A stretch of DNA of 64,000 nucleotides from an uncultured Campylobacter sp. (lineage in GTDB: Bacteria > Campylobacterota > Campylobacteria > Campylobacterales > Campylobacteraceae). A model generated the notes under the pieces. The model was not told where the DNA came from. It ran no database searches and worked only from the letters and a program-made list of their open reading frames with translations. Position 1 is the stretch's first letter; the number at the start of each line of letters is the position of its first letter. The stretch is taken from assembly GCF_938030145.1 (NCBI RefSeq), contig NZ_CALHGM010000045.1, positions 1-64,000 of the forward strand. Direction: 5' to 3'. Made by a program: the position numbers and the translations under genes. Positions 8,932 through 17,284 of the stretch are shown piece after piece.

Positions 8932-9570
8932 TCAGATAAATTCCTTTTCCAAAGGCTGCATCGCGTTGCCGTCTGCGTCAAAAAGCACCCGCCCGCACAC
9001 CTCGCAAACCTCATCTCTAGGAGAGGGCTCGTCCGCATCCAGCTGCCACGCGGACATCTCGCCGCACTCGCAGTTTATGACGTAAAGGATCTGCCTTTTG
9101 CGGCGCTTGCCCCACGGCGCGATATCCCAAAATAGCTCCTCGCGCTTGCCTAGCTTTTTAAAATCTTTCTCGGCGTCCTTGTGCGCGACGAGCAGATAAT
9201 AAGCGTCGCTATAAAGATCCAAAGTAAAGAGCCTAAAATCGCTCTTTTTGAGCGCTTTTTGAAACTCGTTCATCAAAAATAGGCTCGCATCGCCGCGCTC
9301 GAAACCCTCTTTTTTCGCTTCTTTTTCGAGCCTTGCGTAAATTTTATCGCACTCTAGTGATACGCCGCTTTGCAGCGCATCAAGCCTAGAGCTGATAAAT
9401 TTGCCCACATCGCCCGTCTCGTCCTCGCCGGCCCAGTCAAGCATCCAAACAAGCCCTTTTGCGATAAGCGCATCCAAAAACTCGCCGTCATTCATCTCGC
9501 CCGTTTTCCCAAAACCGCCCGTCTCTCCCGCCGTCAAATGCTTTAGGACGCAGCACTGATCCTTCGTCAT
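8932..9570 (-). CDS. Hypothetical protein with C-terminal zinc-ribbon-like cysteines
   Basis: 212 residues, cytoplasmic, acidic overall. The C-terminal region carries four cysteines spaced C-x-C and C-x2-C (INCECGEM and EVCEVCGRV), which would bind one zinc ion. The middle part (FRLFTLDLYSDAYYLLVAHK) resembles the small DUF66xx-type enzyme-associated folds, but I cannot name a family. Ribosome site AAAGGAG before the ATG at 9570. Transcribed away from the DUF4299 gene. Confidence 0.65.
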   Translation of the reverse strand: MTKDQCCVLKHLTAGETGGFGKTGEMNDGEFLDALIAKGLVWMLDWAGEDETGDVGKFISSRLDALQSGVSLECDKIYARLEKEAKKEGFERGDASLFLMNEFQKALKKSDFRLFTLDLYSDAYYLLVAHKDAEKDFKKLGKREELFWDIAPWGKRRKRQILYVINCECGEMSAWQLDADEPSPRDEVCEVCGRVLFDADGNAMQPLEKEFI

Positions 9571-9658
9571 CTTCGCTCCTTTTGATTAAATTTACCGCCT
9601 ACATGGGTCTGTTTAAATTTTACTCTCAAAAAGCTTTAAGCTTACTTTTCGCAACTCC

Positions 9659-10663
9659 TTGCGCTGCAAATTTAGCTCGCGGCGGTGGGTAAAATTTCGC
9701 TATAATTTTGCCAATTTAACAAAGGAGAAAAGGGCGAGCGTAGAATTCCATGTCAAAAACAAAAAGCGCCCGCTATTTATGGGCTATTCGGACGCTATGA
9801 GCGTTAGCGAGGCATTGGATATCCTGCCCGATCTATCGGTATTTGGCATAGACGAGAGCGCCGAGGATTTCGACGAGAGGGCGTTTTTTAAATCGCTTTT
9901 GAGCGAGCAGGAGTGCTTGATTTTGGGCGTGCGGGACAAGAGCGGGCGCGGGATGGAGGTTAGTTACGACGAGGATCGGCAAAGCTACGCCGTGCGCGTA
10001 AATACGCCCGCGACGGTCTTTGATTGGGTTTTGGCGATCTCGTATCTGCAGGCGCTATCTAAGCAGCTGGGGGGCGAGATCATGGATGAAAACGGCGAAA
10101 TTTACGCTCACGACAGGATAGAGCAATTCGACTACGAGCGCGATATAGCGGCGGGGCTACATTCGATAGATCAACACTTAAGCGGCGATACGGAGGTAAA
10201 TTTTTGCTACGGGGTGCAGAGGCCTTTTGCGATAAACCGCGCGATGATGGATGAAATTTTAGCCTCATACAACCCCGCCGCCGAGTTTAGCAAGCGGCTG
10301 ACCGAGGTGCAGTACCTCGACGCTTACAGCGCGCACCAGAGGTTTTATCGAAATGGAGATGACGGCACGATAATGGGCTCATACGCGCTCACGCAGGACC
10401 TGCCCACTATCCTGCCCTACAAGCCGCTTGTGGAGTGGCAAAACGCGGAGATGCTGAAAAATAACGACGTCGCGCGCTGGCAGATCTCGCTCATAGGCAT
10501 AGAGGGCGACGAAAACGACGCAGGTAACTACCATGCAATCGCCGAGCTGGAATACGGCGAGTTTATCGCGCGTCTGCCGAAGCAAAACTACCGCTTCATC
10601 GATGCGAGCTATATTTTGGTTGACGGGCTAAACGTCAATCAGCTAAAGGCGCTGGCGGGCTAA
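9659..10663 (+). CDS. DUF4299 family protein, start codon probably altered
   Basis: About 310-334 residues of unknown function. The stretch SVEFHVKNKKRPLF is the expected N-terminus of DUF4299 proteins. A good ribosome site (AAAGGAG, 9721-9727) sits six bases before codon 9734, which would be the natural start, but that codon is GCG rather than ATG. The only upstream ATG in frame (9659) has no ribosome site and yields an atypical leader. Either translation starts at 9659 or at the later ATG near 9779, or the gene is silent. The rest of the frame is intact. Confidence 0.7.
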   Translation: MRCKFSSRRWVKFRYNFANLTKEKRASVEFHVKNKKRPLFMGYSDAMSVSEALDILPDLSVFGIDESAEDFDERAFFKSLLSEQECLILGVRDKSGRGMEVSYDEDRQSYAVRVNTPATVFDWVLAISYLQALSKQLGGEIMDENGEIYAHDRIEQFDYERDIAAGLHSIDQHLSGDTEVNFCYGVQRPFAINRAMMDEILASYNPAAEFSKRLTEVQYLDAYSAHQRFYRNGDDGTIMGSYALTQDLPTILPYKPLVEWQNAEMLKNNDVARWQISLIGIEGDENDAGNYHAIAELEYGEFIARLPKQNYRFIDASYILVDGLNVNQLKALAG

Positions 10664-10869
10664 ATTTTACTTGCGGTGAAATTCTACAGGGCTTCATCGA
10701 GGATTGACGCCGCAAAATTTAAAGGGGCGGAATTTACAGCAAATTTCGCGGTGCATAAAATTTTAAAATTCTAAATCCGGTTTACGGAATTTTATCTCGG
10801 CAAAATTTTAAGAAAGCAGAATTTTATCGCGGCAGAATTTCGTAGATATAAAATTTAGAAAGGTTAAAA

Positions 10870-11139
10870 ATGGAAATGACTTATTATGATTTAAAAATTT
10901 ACGATAACGGCATGATGCGAGGTGTACTGCAAGATGACATCGAGGCGTTGCCGTTTTTCGACTACTGGCAAAAGATGAGCCTATGCTCGACGCAAGGCAT
11001 CTACATAGACGAAAATGGCAAAGAGCACAGGCTCGTCTATCTGCACGACTGGGAAAAATTTTGCAGATTATTCGCTCGCGAACAGGAGCTACTTAATCGC
11101 ACCCTCGCCGGTAGCAAAAATGAGCGATCCGATCCGTAG
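10870..11139 (+). CDS. Small hypothetical protein
   Basis: 89 residues with a purine-rich ribosome site (AAAGGTTAAAAATG). The sequence is acidic and aromatic in its first half (YYDLKIYDNGMMRGVL) and helical in its second. No family recognised. It follows the DUF4299 gene on the same strand after 206 bp of AATT-rich spacer. Confidence 0.55.
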   Translation: MEMTYYDLKIYDNGMMRGVLQDDIEALPFFDYWQKMSLCSTQGIYIDENGKEHRLVYLHDWEKFCRLFAREQELLNRTLAGSKNERSDP

Positions 11140-11333
11140 CGCATCTCGGTAAGTAGCATAGAAGCAATCCAGGCTTTAGCGCATCTCGATAGGCGGTGGA
11201 GGATACGACCAAAGCGTAGCACATTTTAGCTGGTGGAGAAATAGCGCTCTAGCCGCAATGTATTTCGATAGGCGACAAGTAATGCGCCCTGTCGCAACAC
11301 AAGCGAATTTTATCCGCCAAATAGTGGCGCGCA

Positions 11334-12361
11334 TTAATCAGCCAAAATCGCCGCTTCGCTTAAATCTGGGTTTAAATTTAACTCGTCTATGATAGATAAA
11401 AGCTCTAAAATTTCATTTTTGATCCCCGCGGCATCCTCGAGGCTAGGCGGTAGCGAAAAGAACGTCGTCTCAAATTTGTTTTTCGCTCCGTTTAAAAATA
11501 GATAAAGCTTATCGTCCATAAACGCCGCGCTCAGCCCCATTTTCCCCGCGAATTTTTCCTTTAGCTCTCGCAGGCGCTGCATAAATGCGGGCGTCAAAAG
11601 ATACCTCGCCTCTACTTTATCATCCGCAAAGACCCGAAATTCTTTGCTAAAAAACACGTCGTCCATCTGCCATTTTTCGCCTAAAAATCTGGTGTTTAGC
11701 GTGCGGCTCGCGACTATCGTTTGCCCGCTAAATTTCTTGTAAAACTCGCAGACCAAAACCGAGCCGCTAAATGCCTGCATATCCTTCATGGCCTCCCACG
11801 CAAAAATTATCGCGGAGAGCAAATTTAGCGCCGCCGAGTCGCTTAGCTCCAGCGTCGCGCCGTTTGGGATATCAATTGCTTCGCTGAGGCTAAATTTGAC
11901 GCCTTTATAAATACCGCTGATTTGATCTTCGGCACGAAATTCGTCGGGCGAATAGATGCCGATTTTGCGAAATTCTTTGCGGCTGATGCCGGCATTCGGA
12001 TCGTAGTTAAAATTGGATCTGTGCTCCGAATAGCGGCGCGGACGAAAACATCTTTATAAAACGCTTTGTAATCCCCCAGCTCGCTGGTCACTCGGCTAGC
12101 ATTAGCCATTAGCGCGGCGAGAAAAAACGGAATATAGATAATGATGAAAAATAGCGGTGCAAGGCGATTTTCAAAAAGGTGCCCTACGGCAAACCCGCCG
12201 CCTACGGGTAGCACTATTATAAATAAAATTCCTAAAAACAGATACTTTATAAATGCTAGCCGGCACTCTTTTTGCTTTTTGGCGGTGGCAACTATTGCTT
12301 CGTTTATGTTCAAATTTTGCCTTTTTCTAAATTTACGCAGCGGATTTCTCGCTCTGAGCAA
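11334..12361 (-). pseudogene. DUF3137 membrane protein, split by a frameshift
   Basis: Two adjacent minus-strand frames read as one protein. The N-terminal half has two membrane segments (about residues 38-60 and 68-88) followed by DYKAFYKDVFVRAAI. Near 12015 the frame must change by one base, after which the other frame continues with NFNYDPNAGISRKEFRKIGI and FRAEDQISGIYKGV, the DUF3137 pattern, and on to the C-terminus at 11334. The shift equals one missing base. The natural start may be the TTG at 12313 rather than ATG 12361. It is a real mutation or a sequencing error; the downstream frame is otherwise undamaged, so the event is recent. Confidence 0.75.
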
Positions 12362-12457
12362 ATTTTAGCAAAATTTACGCCGCAAAGATACGGCGGGCGT
12401 GAGTAAATTTTATTCGGCAGATTTGTAAATCTATGAAATTCGCGTCGCAGCGGCGAT

Positions 12458-12886
12458 CTACTCGGACGTGCGCTGATTTAGCCACATTTTAAGATTGTCC
12501 GCGCCCTCTTTTAGCACCCCAAATCCTACCGCGGCAATACAGACAAAATTAATTAGCGAGCCCCTCCCGCCGACGTTTAAAATCCCAAAGCCCACGATCC
12601 ACAGCGCTGCGCCGAAGCCAAGCGTACACACGGCGGTCGCGATCCCCAGCTTACGGCGCAAGGGGCTTGGTTTGCGCGCTACCTGAACCCTCGTAACTAC
12701 GTAGCTGCCCGCATATCCTCCGCGGATGAAATACGCGCGCGCAAGCTCGCCCTCTTCCACGGGGATATCGTTAAACTCGCCGCGCAGCTTCACGCCGTCT
12801 ATCTCGAAAAATACCCAAATTTTGCTATTTCCTCTTGCAGCGTGGACGCGGAGATTTCGAACCTCGCCCGTGATCTCATATTCCAA
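12458..12886 (-). CDS. Hypothetical membrane protein
   Basis: 142 residues. The N-terminal 70 residues look like a small beta-rich domain (EYEITGEVRNLRVHAARGNS). Two hydrophobic segments follow at about 82-101 and 108-124, then a short cytoplasmic tail. No known family. It lies upstream of the broken DUF3137 gene on the same strand. The ATG at 12886 is preceded by GGAGGCAAATTGG, an adequate ribosome site. Confidence 0.6.
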   Translation of the reverse strand: MEYEITGEVRNLRVHAARGNSKIWVFFEIDGVKLRGEFNDIPVEEGELARAYFIRGGYAGSYVVTRVQVARKPSPLRRKLGIATAVCTLGFGAALWIVGFGILNVGGRGSLINFVCIAAVGFGVLKEGADNLKMWLNQRTSE

Positions 12887-13364
12887 TTTGCCTCCTCAAA
12901 CATAGCTTCGCGCTTTGCTTCCGCGCTAAATTCCGCGCCGTAAAATTTTAAAATCTAAATTTGTCTTGCTTGCAGCGCCACCCATAAAATTTTAAAGTTG
13001 AGATTCTGCAAGCCCTGAATTTAGAGCTAAGCCTTAAAATTTCATAGCGATAGAATTTCAAGTAAAGCTCCTCCGCTAAATTTAACTAATCGCATGCATG
13101 GGCTATCTGCGCCTTGCAGAATTTCGCACGTCGCAAAATCGTGGCGAAATTCCGCGCGCTACAAAAGCTCACAAATCCGCTACAGCAATATTGCAGGCAA
13201 GCCCATCGAAAAAACTGATACCGCGCGACGAGTAGCGTAGATAGACGGTGCAAGGCAGGTAGCACAACAGACGCCATACGACAGACGGTGCACGGCGAGC
13301 AATACAAAAGAGGCGACGCACGGCAGGCAGTGCAAACCGAAATGTGCGCCGGGCTACCAAGCGC
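12887..13364. other. Intergenic region with two repeat types
   Basis: 478 bp. At 13034-13058 lies one copy of a 25-bp word also present at 14468-14492. About 13245-13340 carries imperfect repeats built on AGACGGTGCA-(A/C)-GGC. Short ORFs here have no ribosome sites and were not called. Confidence 0.45.
13034..13058. repeat. Dispersed 25-bp intergenic repeat, copy 1
   Basis: Identical over 25 bases to 14468-14492. The core is TTTCATAGCGATAGAATTT. Flanks are similar but diverged, suggesting a longer repeat of about 50 bp. Confidence 0.75.
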
Positions 13365-14147
13365 CTACTTCTTTAAAATTTGCTCTTTCATGAATTCGTA
13401 TAGCTGGCAGGATTTTTTATTGCCCGCGTCGCAGCCCTTTTTGACGTATCCGAGTCCCTTGGAAAATCCGCGCAAATCCCCCTCGTTCAGATACAAATAG
13501 CCTAAATTATTGCAGGCATCGCCGTAGCCCAGCTCGCAGGATTTGGTGTAAAGCTTCTCCGCCTTGTCGCGATCCTGCGGCGCGCCGAGACCCCTATCAT
13601 ACGCAACGCCGGCGTTATAGCAGCTATCCACTAGCCCGCCGTCGCAACCTCGCTCGAAAAAGCTCACCGCCTTTGCAGGATCCGCCGCGAGCCCAAAACC
13701 GCCCGTGAAATAGACCACGCCCGCATTATGACAGCTTTTGGCGTAGCCCAAATCGCAGGCCTTGACATAGTGCCGAGCTGCCGCAACGAAGTCCCTACTC
13801 AGGCGCCCTCGCTGATATAGGTTGCCTAGCTTGTGGCAGGCTACGGCGACGTTTTTATCGCACGCTGCGGCATAAAATACGCCCGCTTGCGTCGCATTGC
13901 CCTCGCCGTCGTATAGGGCACCCAAATCAAAGCAGCTATCTTTCTCGCCCGCCTCGCAAGCCTTAGCAAGAGCGAGCCTGGCGCCGTCGTAATCTCCGCG
14001 GGAGAGCTTGTCGCGCCCCAGCTGCGCGCAGCTTACGCCATCGCCGCGGTAGCACTTAAACGATAAAACGGGTGACGGCCAAAAAAGCACCATAACCAAG
14101 ATGCAAACGGCAATCGAAAGCGCCGCTATGTCGATGATCTTTCTCAT
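13365..14147 (-). CDS. Sel1/Hcp-type cysteine-rich repeat protein
   Basis: 260 residues with an N-terminal hydrophobic anchor (about 5-25) and about six Sel1 repeats carrying paired cysteines eight residues apart (for example KACDLGYAKSCHNAG and KSCELGYGDACNNLG). It is probably exported or periplasmic with a scaffold role. It is longer than the paralogue at 1242-1928, and its repeats carry the glycine-rich turns of canonical Sel1 units. The start at 14147 follows AAAAAGGATAGAT. Confidence 0.85.
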   Translation of the reverse strand: MRKIIDIAALSIAVCILVMVLFWPSPVLSFKCYRGDGVSCAQLGRDKLSRGDYDGARLALAKACEAGEKDSCFDLGALYDGEGNATQAGVFYAAACDKNVAVACHKLGNLYQRGRLSRDFVAAARHYVKACDLGYAKSCHNAGVVYFTGGFGLAADPAKAVSFFERGCDGGLVDSCYNAGVAYDRGLGAPQDRDKAEKLYTKSCELGYGDACNNLGYLYLNEGDLRGFSKGLGYVKKGCDAGNKKSCQLYEFMKEQILKK

Positions 14148-14679
14148 ATCTATCCTTTTTGCAGCGATGCGCCGCGGGGCTTAAGGGGCGGTCTTGCAGG
14201 CAAATCCCGACAAGGAGAATTCTACGAATTAAATTTCGTCGCATGAAATTTAATCTGCACAAAAATTTTAGTACCTCAAGCCTTGTTTTAAAATTTTACT
14301 TAAAGCTTCAGCGCCGCAAAATTTTAAAATTTCAAAATTCCGCAAGCGGTAAATTTGCAGCCAAATTTTAAATTTTACGAACCGCACCCAGCGCCACAGC
14401 AATACCGCGAAATCGCTCGCAAAATTCTAAAATTGAAATTTTACGAGCCGCAAATTTAGAACTAACTTTAAAATTTCATAGCGATAGAATTTTAAGTCAA
14501 ATTTCGCGATAAAATTTCATCCCAAATTCCGCCGCAAAATTTTGCGGCAAAGCGGGAAGCAAAAAGCAAAACACAAAATTTTGCAACAGAAATTCCACCT
14601 AAAAATTTCGCTTTGTATTTAAATCATAAATTTCGTTCGTGAGATTTAGGGATATCGGCGCGAAATGTAGCCTGCGCGG
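14148..14679. other. Intergenic region dense in AAATTTTA words
   Basis: 532 bp, no gene. AAAATTTTA/TAAAATTT words recur every 15-30 bases, interrupted by short GC-rich words (GCGCCGC, CCGCAAG). It contains the second copy of the 25-bp repeat (14468-14492). Confidence 0.55.
14468..14492. repeat. Dispersed 25-bp intergenic repeat, copy 2
   Basis: Exact match to 13034-13058, same orientation, 1434 bp apart and on the other side of the Sel1 gene. Confidence 0.75.
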
Positions 14680-16443
14680 CTACATTTTCTCTTTTGCGCT
14701 TAGGCCCATCAGAGCAAACGCCGTGCGGATACTAAGCGCTACGAGCGCGAACAGCTTGAGCTTCGCATCCTCGTTCTCGCTGCCTACGACGCGGTTTTCG
14801 TTGTAGTATTTATGAAAGTCCGCCGCGAGCGCCTTTAGGAAATCTGGCAGCTTCTGCAAGCCGCGCGAATTAAATGCGTCGTTTAAAATTTCATTCAAGC
14901 CAAGCGCCGCAAAAGCTAGGCCGAGCCCCGTTTCATCCAGCGCGCCGAAGTCCGCGCCCAAGACGTCCGCCTCACGCTTGCCCGCTTTGGTAAAAATTTG
15001 ATTGACCCGCGCATGGGCGTAATTGATGTAAAAGATCGGATTGCTGCTGTCCTCGCGCGCGAGCTCGTCCACGTCGAACTCAAGCGGCGTCTCGCCCTTT
15101 TTACTGATGAAGATAAATCGCATCGCGTCCCTGCCGATCGCGGCGAGCACGTCGCTCATCAAGATCGCGTTGCCCGCGCGCTTGCTCATCTTGTAGGTCT
15201 GCCCGTCTTTGAGCAAATTTACCATCTGCATTAGGATGATCTCGAGCCTGCTTTCGTCATAGCCCAGAAAATGCACGGCGGCCTTTAATCGCGCGATGTA
15301 GCCGTGGTGATCGGCTCCCCAGATGTTGATGCAGCGCTCATATCCGCGCTCAAATTTGTTGTTGTGATAGACGATGTCGCCCGCAAGATAGGTCGGGCGC
15401 GCATCCTCGCGGATGACGACGCGATCTTTTTCGTCGCCGAGCTGCGATGAGCGGATCCAAATTTTACCATCCGCCTCATACATCTTGCCGCTGCGCTCAA
15501 GCTTCTTAATCGTAGGCTCAAGCTCGCCGTAGAGGCTCTTTTCGCTAGCCCAGTTTTGGATATGGATGCCCGCATCTGCGAGATCTTTTTGGATGATCTT
15601 TAACACTTCGTCTTTAGCAAACTCCGCAAGGATCAAAACGCGCGATTCGTCGCGGAAAATTTCATCGCCAAATTGGGCGCGCGCAAGAGGGATGATCTCG
15701 TCGATATACTCGCCGCGATAGTATTTCTCGGGGTAGTTCACATCCTCGCCCGCAAGCTCGCGCGCACGAAGCGCGATCGAAGTACCCAAAAGCTCGATCT
15801 GATTGCCCGCGTCGTTGATGTAGTACTCGGTATCGACGCGGTGCCCCAGATAGCCTCCGATACGCGCGAACGTATCGCCGTAAACGGCGCCGCGCACGTG
15901 CCCGATATGAAGCGGACCGGTCGGATTGGCGCTGATGTATTCAAGCAGAATTTTTTGCGGCATAGCGGAGGAATTCCGCGCCTCATCGCAGTTTGACGCT
16001 ACGACGGAATTTGACGCCTCCTCGGAATTCTGCGATTTGGCAGCGTCATTGCCGCTCGCAGCCAGATTTGCAGCGGAGCCTTTACTAGCAGGCTGGCTCG
16101 CGCAAATCCTTTCCGAATCTGGTAAAATTCCGCCTCCGAGCTTCGCGTCGTTTTTCGCAAAATCACCGCCCAAGCTAAGAGCATTTTCAGCAAGTGCGCC
16201 CAACACAGCGGGCTTTAGATGAAAATTTAGATAGCCGTTCACCGCCGTGGCGCTTAGAATTTCGCTATCTTTAAATTTAGCCGCAAGCTCCTCGGCGATA
16301 AGCTTTGGTGCCTTTCGCAGCTCCTTAGCCAGCGCGAAAGCCTCGGGTGAGGCGTAATGAGCCAAACTTTTATCTTTGGGTTTTTCTAAAACGACTTTAC
16401 GAGATAAAATTTTAAAAATTTCATTTAAGACTAAATTTTTCAA
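14680..16443 (-). CDS. argS: Arginyl-tRNA synthetase with low-complexity insertion
   Basis: 587 residues; C. jejuni ArgS is about 530. It charges tRNA-Arg. The HIGH motif is in NPTGPLHIGHVRGA and the KMSKS-type motif in YKMSKRAGNA; the C-terminal anticodon-binding helices are complete. An insertion of about 55-60 residues sits between the N-terminal Add1 domain and the catalytic core, before ILLEYISANP. It is rich in Asn, Ser and Ala, with N spaced mostly every six residues (GND, QNS, SNS, SNC, RNS). First gene downstream of tatA in the conserved argS-tatA-gmk cluster. Confidence 0.95.
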   Translation of the reverse strand: MKNLVLNEIFKILSRKVVLEKPKDKSLAHYASPEAFALAKELRKAPKLIAEELAAKFKDSEILSATAVNGYLNFHLKPAVLGALAENALSLGGDFAKNDAKLGGGILPDSERICASQPASKGSAANLAASGNDAAKSQNSEEASNSVVASNCDEARNSSAMPQKILLEYISANPTGPLHIGHVRGAVYGDTFARIGGYLGHRVDTEYYINDAGNQIELLGTSIALRARELAGEDVNYPEKYYRGEYIDEIIPLARAQFGDEIFRDESRVLILAEFAKDEVLKIIQKDLADAGIHIQNWASEKSLYGELEPTIKKLERSGKMYEADGKIWIRSSQLGDEKDRVVIREDARPTYLAGDIVYHNNKFERGYERCINIWGADHHGYIARLKAAVHFLGYDESRLEIILMQMVNLLKDGQTYKMSKRAGNAILMSDVLAAIGRDAMRFIFISKKGETPLEFDVDELAREDSSNPIFYINYAHARVNQIFTKAGKREADVLGADFGALDETGLGLAFAALGLNEILNDAFNSRGLQKLPDFLKALAADFHKYYNENRVVGSENEDAKLKLFALVALSIRTAFALMGLSAKEKM

Positions 16444-16448
16444 ATCCT

Positions 16449-16658
16449 TTACGCCTTTTTAGTATCGCTGATTTCGGCGTCTTTGATCTCTTCCTCTGCC
16501 TTTTTCTCGACCTTCTCAGGCGTATCGTCCTCCATCTCTTTTTTGAAGGTCTTAATGCCCTTACCTACGCCCTTTGCAAGCTCGGGGATTTTTTTAGCTC
16601 CGAAAAGTAACACGATAATCGCTAAGATAATTAGCAGTTGTTGAACGCTTACGCCCAT
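16449..16658 (-). CDS. tatA: Twin-arginine translocase subunit TatA
   Basis: 69 residues from the ATG at 16658, which has a strong AAAGGAG site; an upstream in-frame ATG at 16682 overlaps gmk and is less likely. The protein has one membrane helix (QQLLIILAIIVLLFGAKKIP) followed by the FG-hinge and amphipathic helix (LAKGVGKGIKTFKKEM) and an acidic/lysine tail. TatA oligomers form the passage for folded proteins. The position between gmk and argS matches C. jejuni. Confidence 0.95.
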   Translation of the reverse strand: MGVSVQQLLIILAIIVLLFGAKKIPELAKGVGKGIKTFKKEMEDDTPEKVEKKAEEEIKDAEISDTKKA

Positions 16659-16669
16659 TTTTTTCTCCT

Positions 16670-17284
16670 TTAAATTTTCCAAATTTCGATTAGCTTGCCT
16701 ATGTCGCGGCTTGCCGTTTCTAGTTTGATAGTTTTGTAGATTGATCTTAAATTTTCATACGCCGCTTCCAGGCGATCATTTATTATGAAATAATCATACT
16801 CGCCTAGGCGCTCCATCTCCTCTTGCGCGTTTTGCAGGCGTAAAGCAATATCGGCGGGATCATTATCGCCACGAGCACGCAACCTATCCCTAAGCTCCGA
16901 CAAGCTCGGCGTAGTAATAAATACGCTAGTAAGCTCACTTTTAGGCACTTTGCTACGCGCAATCTCATATCCTTGCACATCGATGTCAAAAATCACGATC
17001 TTGCCGCGCTCAAGCTCGCTCGTAACGGCCTTTAGCGAAGTACCATAGTATTTGCCATGAACTAACGCCCACTCTAAAAACTCTCCGCGCTCAATACCTG
17101 CGCGAAACTCGCTCTCGTTTATGAAATGGTAATTCACGCCGTCCGCTTCACCCGCACGCATTTCGCGCGTCGTAGAGGAGATCGAGAAGTATATCTGCTC
17201 GCCAAATTCTGCGATAAGACGCTTTATAAGCGTGCTTTTGCCACTGCCGCTAGGACCGGAGACGAGCAAAATTTTGCCCCGCAC
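16670..17284 (-). CDS. gmk: Guanylate kinase
   Basis: 204 residues, normal length. It phosphorylates GMP to GDP. The P-loop is VSGPSGSGKSTLIKR, and the GMP-binding region includes FSISSTTREMRAGEADG and NYHFINESEF. It shares one base with the stop of the upstream acidic-protein gene, so the two are translationally coupled. Confidence 0.96.
   Translation of the reverse strand: MRGKILLVSGPSGSGKSTLIKRLIAEFGEQIYFSISSTTREMRAGEADGVNYHFINESEFRAGIERGEFLEWALVHGKYYGTSLKAVTSELERGKIVIFDIDVQGYEIARSKVPKSELTSVFITTPSLSELRDRLRARGDNDPADIALRLQNAQEEMERLGEYDYFIINDRLEAAYENLRSIYKTIKLETASRDIGKLIEIWKI

Noticed and set aside
11140..11333. Loose repeats of GCGCATCTCGATAGGCG-like words
   Set aside because: Too degenerate to define a unit by eye.
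13086..13360. Minus-strand ORFs of 63-73 codons
   Set aside because: Overlap each other, no ribosome site, composition of repeat DNA.
15926..16222. 98-codon plus-strand ORF opposite argS insertion
   Set aside because: Antisense shadow of the ArgS low-complexity insertion.
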